Shown here: piece by piece, positions 6,058 to 11,239 of the stretch
How the letters are laid out: every line of letters begins with the position of its first letter
Numbering within the stretch: the first letter of the stretch is position 1
NCBI GenBank assembly: GCA_003233615.1
Contig: QIMB01000311.1
Coordinates: forward strand, 1-11,239
Direction: 5' to 3'
DNA from: Nitrospirota bacterium
Lineage (GTDB): Bacteria > Nitrospirota > Nitrospiria > Nitrospirales > UBA8639
DNA: 11,239 nt
The notes under the pieces: generated by a model
What the model was told of the DNA's origin: nothing
The model's database searches: none
Seen by the model: the letters and a program-made list of their open reading frames with translations, nothing else
Translations under genes and position numbers: made by a program

Positions 6058-6407
6058 GACATCCTTTCACAAGAAAAAGAATTAGCAGATTGTAAATGAC
6101 AGAAAGATTCCTCCCGTTTAATCTAAGCTTATGCTTCAATTTCAACAATAACTCAAAAGAGTGAGAGGAACGGAGATCCAAAAATAGGTACACACATTTC
6201 GTACATTTTCTGATCGTCAACAAAAGCAGAGAACACGAATTATCCTAAAAGCGACAGTTGAGCGCGAAAAAGCTGTGCAAGCAATTGATGTGCATAGGGA
6301 ATGTACAAATTGCGTGGTCACCTTTTCGGTGATGAGTCAATTTCTACATTTCCTAGGCGCGTCAAGGGGTTGTGCAGACTTTCGTGATCCAACTGCTGTT
6401 TTTAGGA
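6058..6407. other. Gene-free 350-base spacer downstream of pal
   Basis: No convincing protein or RNA gene. Frames on both strands here lack a ribosome binding site and family resemblance. It contains a strong hairpin (6281-6313) and a small TCACC/GGTGA stem (6318-6332). The ribosome binding site of the four-Cys protein is at its left end. No clear promoter for that gene was found. Confidence 0.45.
6281..6313. other. 13-base-pair hairpin downstream of pal
   Basis: GCAATT (6281-6286) pairs with AATTGC (6308-6313), and TGTGCAT (6289-6295) pairs with ATGTACA (6301-6307). This leaves a 2-base bulge and a 5-base AGGGA loop. One pair is G-U on the plus strand and becomes A-C on the minus strand, so the fold is more stable as a plus-strand RNA. 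On the minus strand a TTTTT run follows about 9 bases later, a poor fit to a pal terminator. Confidence 0.4.
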
Positions 6408-7088
6408 TTATTGGAGAACAAAATGGGCACGACGATTTTGTCGAAAGCAGACCATCGTTCGTTGCTTACAAAACGGCTTGTGTTTCCCAAGGCTTAGGAC
6501 CCGCAATGAAGAAGCCGCCACCCCTAAATCGACCAAATAATTCTTTACGGCCCTAGCTCGCCGTTCACCCAAAATAAAATTGTACTCCTCAGTCCCGAAT
6601 TCATCGCAATGACCTTCAATCAAGACCTCTTGATTGGTATATCGCTTCAAAAGTACCTCGGCGTTTTGTTCTAATAGGGGAATGGCATCGCGCCGAATCT
6701 CGATTTGGTCAAAATCAAAAAATATATCTTGTAAAATCCATGGAAGAATAGAATCCATGGCTGATTGAGGAACATTTCCTCCTACAATCGAGCCCTTGGA
6801 AGAAGGAGGGACAGGTGGTGGTGCAATGAGGGCAAGCTGTTTTCGCGGAACAGGCAATGCCAGCTTATCTTCCTCTTGTTCCAACTGAGGAAAGGCTGAA
6901 CCAATTATCGGAGGAGGAGAAGGTACGGTCGACTTTTCGGCCACTGTTTCTTGCACCGCAACCCCTTCATCACCATGGCTCACCACTGAAACTTCACGAA
7001 AGGCACTACAACTGACCAGGAAGAAAAACAAGAGAGAATAAATACCAATATTCCAACGAAACCTCTTCAGCAAGTTGAACGTGGACAT
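6408..7088 (-). CDS. pal: Peptidoglycan-associated lipoprotein (OmpA/Pal C-terminal domain)
   Basis: 226 residues. A lipoprotein signal (1-26) ends in LVSC with Cys27. A Pro-rich, low-complexity linker (about 50-100) precedes an OmpA-like peptidoglycan-binding domain at about 115-226. The domain has DIFFDFDQIEI (121-131), EGHCDEFGTEEYN (158-170), LGERRARAVKNYL and RQNRRAHF (216-223), which supply the Asp and Arg that hold diaminopimelate. Pal anchors the outer membrane to peptidoglycan and works with TolB/TolA, but no tol genes are in the window, so it could be a stand-alone OmpA-like lipoprotein. The Cys residues at 161, 207 and 214 are unusual for Pal. The ATG has AAGGTGA 7 bases upstream and a strong promoter about 58-85 bases upstream. 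Divergent from the ABC exporter operon. Confidence 0.88.
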   Translation of the reverse strand: MSTFNLLKRFRWNIGIYSLLFFFLVSCSAFREVSVVSHGDEGVAVQETVAEKSTVPSPPPIIGSAFPQLEQEEDKLALPVPRKQLALIAPPPVPPSSKGSIVGGNVPQSAMDSILPWILQDIFFDFDQIEIRRDAIPLLEQNAEVLLKRYTNQEVLIEGHCDEFGTEEYNFILGERRARAVKNYLVDLGVAASSLRVLSLGKHKPFCKQRTMVCFRQNRRAHFVLQ

Positions 7089-7145
7089 CTCGTGATCACC
7101 TTACGATATGTGTGAGCCATGCAGACAGCCTAGAAAATTTGCTGC

Positions 7146-7173
7146 ATCATACAACTTTCACCATATGTGTCAA
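7146..7173 (-). promoter_or_regulatory. Sigma-70-like promoter for pal
   Basis: On the minus strand, consensus TTGACA (7173-7168), a 16-base spacer, then TATGAT (7151-7146), five of six to consensus. Transcription would start near 7139, leaving a leader of about 50 bases before the pal ATG. Confidence 0.65.
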
Positions 7174-7204
7174 CGTGAATTCTATGTAATTATCAGAAAA
7201 CACC

Positions 7205-7234
7205 TTGACGGTTTTTTTTGAACATAGGTATGAT
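7205..7234 (+). promoter_or_regulatory. Sigma-70-like promoter for the gldA-type operon
   Basis: TTGACG (7205-7210), an 18-base spacer containing a run of eight T, then TATGAT (7229-7234). Transcription would start near 7241, about 68 bases before the ATG at 7309. This supports that ATG over the upstream TTG, which would lie only about 14 bases into the transcript. Confidence 0.6.
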
Positions 7235-7308
7235 TTAGTTCCTATCGATACGATTTGCGAAATAGGTACTTTCTTTCCATTCCACTGCACAATCCCGTAA
7301 CACCCCCG

Positions 7309-8280
7309 ATGATTGACGTTCAACATGTGACCAAACGCTATGGCAAGGTCACTGCACTCAACGACATCTCTTTTTCTATAGCTAAAGGAGAAATTGTTGC
7401 CTTTTTGGGACCAAATGGCGCTGGGAAAACCACGACCATGCGCATTTTGACCGGATTCATGCCCCCAACGTCCGGCACAGTGTCCATAGCGGGCTTTGAT
7501 TGCTTAGAAGAACCGTGGGAAGTGAAGAAACATATTGGCTATCTTCCGGAAACTCCTCCGCTTTACTTGGAATTCACTGTCCGGGAATATCTCACATTTG
7601 TCGGACGCATTAAACGCCTTGGACCAAAGCAACTGCAGGAACGAATGGAGATCACCATCAATCAAACCGGGTTAACCGAAGTGCAAGGGCGTGTGATTGG
7701 CAATTTATCTCGGGGGTATCGCCAGCGCGTTGGGCTAGCTCAGGCACTCCTGCATAATCCACCTGTGTTGATTTTGGACGAGCCCACAACAGGCTTAGAC
7801 CCCAACCAAATCATTGAAATCCGTGATCTGATAAAAAATTTGGCTGGATCCCATACCATCATCTTGAGCACCCATCTCTTGGCTGAGGCCACGGCCATTT
7901 GCCAGAAAGTCATCATTATCCATCAAGGTCAAATTGTCGCCATTGATACGCCGGAACAACTCGGGGCAAAGTTCCGTCAGTCAACAATGCTACAGCTCAC
8001 AGTCAAGCAGTCTGATCCAGATCTCTTGGATGCTCTTGGCAAGATTCCCGGAGTGATGCACGTGTCCCACGGACCCACGCCCAACACTTATGCCATAGAA
8101 ACCAAGATTGGGAAAGACGTCCGGGAAGAACTCACGCAACTAGTTGTCGCTCGTGGAGCAGGACTTTTAGAATTGACCACGCAAACCGTCAGTCTTGAAG
8201 ATGTCTTTAAGGCTTTCACGACATCGGACAAACCCGTTATGAAACCTCAGGAGAACACTGTTGCCTCAACCTCACAATAA
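7309..8280 (+). CDS. gldA: ABC transporter ATP-binding protein, GldA type
   Basis: 323-residue cytoplasmic ATPase that would drive the permease encoded next. Walker A GPNGAGKTT (34-42), YLPETPP in the Q-loop position (78-84), signature LSRGYRQR (133-140), Walker B LILDEP (154-159) and switch His in STHLL (189) are all present. A C-terminal domain of about 90 residues follows, as in DUF4162-bearing export ATPases. The ATG at 7309 starts the standard MIDVQHVTKRYG. A TTG at 7255 would add 18 residues without family support, and neither start has a clear ribosome binding site. GldA/F/G was named in Bacteroidota gliding, but the same set occurs widely in non-gliding bacteria, where the cargo is unknown. 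First gene of the plus-strand operon. Confidence 0.92.
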   Translation: MIDVQHVTKRYGKVTALNDISFSIAKGEIVAFLGPNGAGKTTTMRILTGFMPPTSGTVSIAGFDCLEEPWEVKKHIGYLPETPPLYLEFTVREYLTFVGRIKRLGPKQLQERMEITINQTGLTEVQGRVIGNLSRGYRQRVGLAQALLHNPPVLILDEPTTGLDPNQIIEIRDLIKNLAGSHTIILSTHLLAEATAICQKVIIIHQGQIVAIDTPEQLGAKFRQSTMLQLTVKQSDPDLLDALGKIPGVMHVSHGPTPNTYAIETKIGKDVREELTQLVVARGAGLLELTTQTVSLEDVFKAFTTSDKPVMKPQENTVASTSQ

Positions 8281-8301
8281 CATGCACAACATGGCTACAC
8301 G

Positions 8302-9072
8302 ATGACGCCAGCGCTCACTATCATTGCCAAAGAATTACGGAGTTTTTTCGTCTCCCCTGTTGTCTACGTCATCGGAGCAATTTTTTTGGCGGTAGTCGGA
8401 CTCATGAGTTATCAGGCCGTGGCAAATGCCAGCAACCAAGCCCTTCGGCTCATGCAATTACAAAACACCTATGCCCAACTCAATCTCAATGAAATGATCT
8501 TTCGACCGCTGTTTCAAAGCATGAACCTGATTCTCATGATAATTTTACCCTTACTCACCATGCGGCTCTTTGCCGAAGAACGAAAGCTACGAACATTCGA
8601 ATTGCTCTTGACCTCGCCAATCGGTGTCAATGAAATCGTGTCAGGGAAATTCTTGAGCGTCCTCATTGTGTATGCCGGATTGTTATCACTGACGGGCCTC
8701 ATCCCTCTCACGCTTGCAGCCTATGCCACATTTGATTGGAACCCCATTTTGCTCGGGTATCTCGCGCTCCTCCTGCAGGGAGCGCTCATGTTATCTATTG
8801 GCCTTTTTGCGTCGGCCTTGACGGAAAATCAAATTATCGCGGCGTTTTTGAGCTTTGGCCTCATTGTAGGACTCTGGGTCCTTGGTGCATTAAGCACCGC
8901 GTTTGGCGACTCAACCCTGGGGAACATACTGTCCTATCTTTCATTCACTGAACATTTTCAACGTTTGATTCGCGGGCTTCTGAACGTAAAGGATCTCGTG
9001 TACTACATATCGGGGATGGCCTTTATGTGGTTTGCCGCTCACCAAGCCATCGATGCGTACCGATGGAAATGA
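8302..9072 (+). CDS. gldF: ABC-2 type permease, GldF type
   Basis: 256-residue inner-membrane protein with six likely membrane spans at about 19-38, 67-88, 115-140, 147-165, 170-190 and 231-247. The stretch MRLFAEERKLRTFELLLTSP (87-106) is the cytoplasmic coupling loop typical of this subfamily. It would pair with the upstream ATPase, whose stop is 21 bases away. No good ribosome binding site precedes the ATG, so translation may depend on coupling. An ATG at 8291 hits a stop after four codons and is not the start. The stop overlaps the next gene in ATGA. The substrate cannot be inferred from the sequence. Confidence 0.92.
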   Translation: MTPALTIIAKELRSFFVSPVVYVIGAIFLAVVGLMSYQAVANASNQALRLMQLQNTYAQLNLNEMIFRPLFQSMNLILMIILPLLTMRLFAEERKLRTFELLLTSPIGVNEIVSGKFLSVLIVYAGLLSLTGLIPLTLAAYATFDWNPILLGYLALLLQGALMLSIGLFASALTENQIIAAFLSFGLIVGLWVLGALSTAFGDSTLGNILSYLSFTEHFQRLIRGLLNVKDLVYYISGMAFMWFAAHQAIDAYRWK

Positions 9073-10586
9073 CCCGCCTCGCCACGATTCTAGGATCAGG
9101 AGGGCTGTTGCTCGCGCTTGGAGGCTTTGGGCTCCCCCTTCTTGCCCCGGAAGCTGAGACCACTGCCTCCATCATTCTTGGAGTTGGTACCCTGTGTCTC
9201 CTCGTCTATGTTGGTATCCATTTTCGACGCATATCAACGGGATCACGGAAACGGACAACCCGACTTGGCACTCACAGTATTCTTGCTATTCTTCTGGCAG
9301 GCATTGCTGTTGGATTCACGAATTTTCTCGCAGCCAAACATGCACCGGAATGGGATTTCTCAGAAACGAGAAACTTCACATTGAGCCGGCAAACCTATCA
9401 AGTCCTTCGCGCGCTACCTCGTGAAGTCAGCATCAAAATCTTTACACACGATGGCAGTCCAGGATACGGAGCCTATCAAGACCTCTTGACCACCTATGCA
9501 CAGGAAAGCCCTCTCCTCACTGTAGAATTTATTGACCCGGAACGACATCCCGATCAAGCGAAAACGTATAAGATCACGCGAATTGATACTGCCGTCATTG
9601 AAAGCGGCCCACAGAAAATTTATCTTCAGCGTGCATCCGAAGCTGATGTCACAAATGCCATCCTCCGAGTGACCCGAGACAGCAAAAAGAGCATTGCCTT
9701 CTTAACAGGCCATGCCGAAAAAAGTTTCTCGAATACAGAAACACCTGGACTATCCCGCGCGGCTGATGCCCTGACAAAACAAGGGTACGCAGTCGAGCTT
9801 CTAGACTGGCACGAGCTACAGAAGAACCCACCCTCAGTGCTGATCATTCCGTCACCCACAGAAATGTTCCTCAATGACACAGTCAAAGAGATCACGCAAT
9901 TTATGGCACAGGGTGGACGCCTGCTCATTATGAGTGCCCCCAGCAATCAAGATTCTTTGGATGCGCTGCTTGCACCATGGGGCATTCAATTAGGACAAGG
10001 CATCCTAGCCGATGAACAGGACCGCTTAGGCCGCGGCAGTCCAACAGCCTTAATGGTCAGAACCTTCACCACACACGACATCACCGAAAATTTTACGACG
10101 CCGATTATTTTCCCTGTTTCGCGATCTGTCACGTTTGATCCCACGCAAGGCAAAGCCTGGGATTTTGTCGCATTGGCGCAAACTTCTCCGAAAAGTTGGG
10201 AAGAAACCAACCTGGCCAATACGGAACCGGAATTCAACGAAGAGCAAGATCAGAAAGGACCCTTTACGGTTGCAGCACTCTTAACCTCAAAGCGAATGGG
10301 GCAGGACCACAAACCCGAGTCCGCCATCGTCATCGTCGGCAACGCCGCATTCGCGACAAACGGGTGGCTCACCTATCCTGGCAACACCGATTTTTTCTTA
10401 AAAACAATGGCATGGTTGGCACAAGAAGAAGCCTTGGTGTCTCTCACGCCTAAAGATCCGGCCTTTCACCCCTTTGTCCCGAATCCATCGCAAGAACAAG
10501 CCCTTGTCTTTTTTCAAGTCCTGTTTGTTCCGCTGCTGACCTTGTTCATTGGCCTCTCGGTGTGGAAAAAGCGGCGAAGCCTGTAG
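9069..10586 (+). CDS. gldG: GldG-type ABC transporter auxiliary protein
   Basis: About 505 residues. Three N-terminal hydrophobic segments (about 4-24, 31-51, 66-84) and one C-terminal span followed by KKRRSL flank a large extracytoplasmic domain. That domain begins EWDFSETRNFTLSRQT, the hallmark of the GldG/ABC_transp_aux family (usually D-x-T-x-x-x-x-x-T-L-S). It includes VSIKIFTHDGSPGY, the FIDPE strand, AFLTGHAEK and GGRLLIMSAPS, and resembles a beta-alpha ThuA/glutamine-amidotransferase-like fold with no obvious catalytic triad. The start at 9069 overlaps the permease stop (ATGA). An in-frame ATG at 9063 would add two residues and is equally possible. It is thought to work as part of the exporter. 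Confidence 0.9.
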   Translation: MTRLATILGSGGLLLALGGFGLPLLAPEAETTASIILGVGTLCLLVYVGIHFRRISTGSRKRTTRLGTHSILAILLAGIAVGFTNFLAAKHAPEWDFSETRNFTLSRQTYQVLRALPREVSIKIFTHDGSPGYGAYQDLLTTYAQESPLLTVEFIDPERHPDQAKTYKITRIDTAVIESGPQKIYLQRASEADVTNAILRVTRDSKKSIAFLTGHAEKSFSNTETPGLSRAADALTKQGYAVELLDWHELQKNPPSVLIIPSPTEMFLNDTVKEITQFMAQGGRLLIMSAPSNQDSLDALLAPWGIQLGQGILADEQDRLGRGSPTALMVRTFTTHDITENFTTPIIFPVSRSVTFDPTQGKAWDFVALAQTSPKSWEETNLANTEPEFNEEQDQKGPFTVAALLTSKRMGQDHKPESAIVIVGNAAFATNGWLTYPGNTDFFLKTMAWLAQEEALVSLTPKDPAFHPFVPNPSQEQALVFFQVLFVPLLTLFIGLSVWKKRRSL

Positions 10587-10587
10587 C

Positions 10588-11049
10588 ATGCTGAACAATC
10601 CTTTTCGGATCACCATTGTCTTAGCACTCGTCGTTCTCGGATTGGGGGCCTATATTCTCTTTGTCGACATTCCCCAAACCCGCCAATTCACAAAACAAGA
10701 AACACAAGAACGACACATACTTCCGTTTGATGATCGGGCCATTACCCATATCACCTGGACGACAGCCACCGAAACGATGAAACTGGAACGTGACGATCGG
10801 CATCGTTGGACGATTACAGAGCCAATCCAATTCCCAGCGGACAATCGAGAAGTCCGACGAATATTGCGTGCGCTCACGATCGGAAAAGTGAAACAGACCA
10901 TCGAGGATAGGGAAGCCTTAACCACGTATGGATTAGATCCACCCACCCTACCTCACACTCACACTCACAACTGCGACAGAGACTCAGCAACTCGCTCTCG
11001 GGGATCGCGGACCATTTGCCCCGTCCTTGTATGTACAGACCAAAACTGA
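10588..11049 (+). CDS. DUF4340 domain protein, N-terminal part as read (frame broken)
   Basis: Starts one base after the gldG stop, at ATG 10588. The N-terminal membrane anchor (about 8-26) is followed by FDDRAITHITW, DDRHRWTITEPIQFPADNREVRRIL and YGLDPPT. These are the standard opening of DUF4340 proteins, which follow gldG in this operon type and are probably extracytoplasmic partners of GldG. After about residue 121 the frame turns into low-complexity HTHTHN and unrelated residues, and it stops at 11047. The true sequence continues one base over in another frame (next entry). As printed, a 153-residue protein would be made, roughly a third of the usual length. Either the gene is a pseudogene, or there is a one-base sequence error, or ribosomes shift frame here. 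Confidence 0.75.
   Translation: MLNNPFRITIVLALVVLGLGAYILFVDIPQTRQFTKQETQERHILPFDDRAITHITWTTATETMKLERDDRHRWTITEPIQFPADNREVRRILRALTIGKVKQTIEDREALTTYGLDPPTLPHTHTHNCDRDSATRSRGSRTICPVLVCTDQN
10952..10969 (+). repeat. (CTCACA)x3 tandem repeat at the frame break
   Basis: Three exact hexamers CTCACA, directly preceded by CCCTAC and followed by ACTGCG. The frame change in the DUF4340 gene falls at or just before this repeat. Gain or loss of a whole hexamer would keep the frame, so the shift requires an indel that is not a multiple of three. Confidence 0.7.
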
Positions 11050-11239
11050 CGACAAAGTCGTGTTGACCACCTTAGATGTGATGACCTTTGCGCAAAAAAC
11101 CTCCACGGATTTTCGATTAAAAAATCTCCTGCAATTTGATCGCGAACGAGTCCAAGAAGTGCATATTCAACAAGCAGCCACCGCGATGGTCATGACGCGA
11201 GCAGCCGGGGTGCATAGCCTCTCGCCACATTGGGTGTTC
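10952..11239 (+). pseudogene. DUF4340 protein, continuation in the +1 frame (runs off right edge)
   Basis: Read from 10952, this frame gives LTLTLTTATETQQLALGDRG, then PFAPSLYVQTKTDDKVV and later STDFRLKNLLQFDRERVQEV. These match the layout of DUF4340 proteins: a repeat-like Lys/Arg-poor strand, a sugar-like or Ser-Leu-Tyr strand, then FRxKxLLxFDxxxV. The frame stays open for 96 codons to the window edge, without its own start or ribosome binding site, so it is the rest of the same gene. Removing one base near 10951 would restore one long reading frame. The 3' end lies outside the window. Confidence 0.72.

Noticed and set aside
2740..7253. 13-base string cctatcgatacga at both 2740-2752 and 7241-7253, each near a promoter-like site
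   Set aside because: About one repeat of this length is expected by chance in a window this size, and the orientation relative to the two promoters differs.
7255..7308. TTG start for the ABC ATPase
   Set aside because: The extra 18 residues do not match the family, and the TTG lies too close to the likely transcription start.
9626..9946. Minus-strand 106-codon frame inside the GldG-type gene
   Set aside because: Antisense shadow of a well supported gene, with no ribosome binding site or family match.
1..11239. Possible mobile element, CRISPR array, prophage, toxin-antitoxin or defence system
   Set aside because: No transposase, integrase, spaced repeats, terminal repeats or known defence domains were seen. 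Genes look like stable envelope and sugar-nucleotide functions.

Overview
The window looks like a chromosomal stretch from a diderm (Gram-negative type) bacterium. The signs are a Kdo-pathway phosphatase, GDP-mannose enzymes, a Pal lipoprotein and several lipoprotein or Sec signal peptides. By eye the base composition is a little under half G+C. The gene types and protein wording (Pal with a GHCDEFGT loop, small Cys-rich lipoproteins, a GldA/F/G plus DUF4340 operon) recall Nitrospirota, perhaps a lower-GC Nitrospira-like lineage. This is an impression of moderate strength, not a tested assignment.

Layout. Positions 1-3390 are minus-strand sugar-nucleotide genes: a phosphomannomutase/phosphoglucomutase (manB, cut by the left edge), the bifunctional mannose-1-phosphate guanylyltransferase/mannose-6-phosphate isomerase (manC), a roughly 300-base leader-like gap with a hairpin, then the Kdo-8-phosphate phosphatase kdsC. 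Together they supply GDP-mannose and Kdo for LPS or exopolysaccharide. A plus-strand lipoprotein with an FN3-like domain (3546-4097) diverges from kdsC. It converges on minus-strand envelope genes: a small Cys-rich lipoprotein (4137-4487), an ElyC/DUF218 protein (4617-5408), a secreted four-cysteine protein (5686-6057) and Pal (6408-7088).

Pal diverges from a plus-strand operon that runs off the right edge: ABC ATPase (GldA type), ABC-2 permease (GldF type), GldG-type auxiliary protein and a DUF4340 protein. These genes overlap or nearly abut, as expected for one membrane complex. The 166-base pal/gldA spacer holds two good sigma-70-like promoters facing opposite ways.

Most notable points: the DUF4340 gene is broken by a one-base frame change at a CTCACA tandem repeat; the leader of the small lipoprotein gene can form a stem that hides its ribosome binding site; the manC leader combines a promoter-like site, a two-tier hairpin, a 17-base repeat copied from manC and a possible 11-residue leader peptide. 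No tRNA, rRNA, insertion sequence, CRISPR array or defence system was seen, and the window reads mainly as a housekeeping cell-envelope region.
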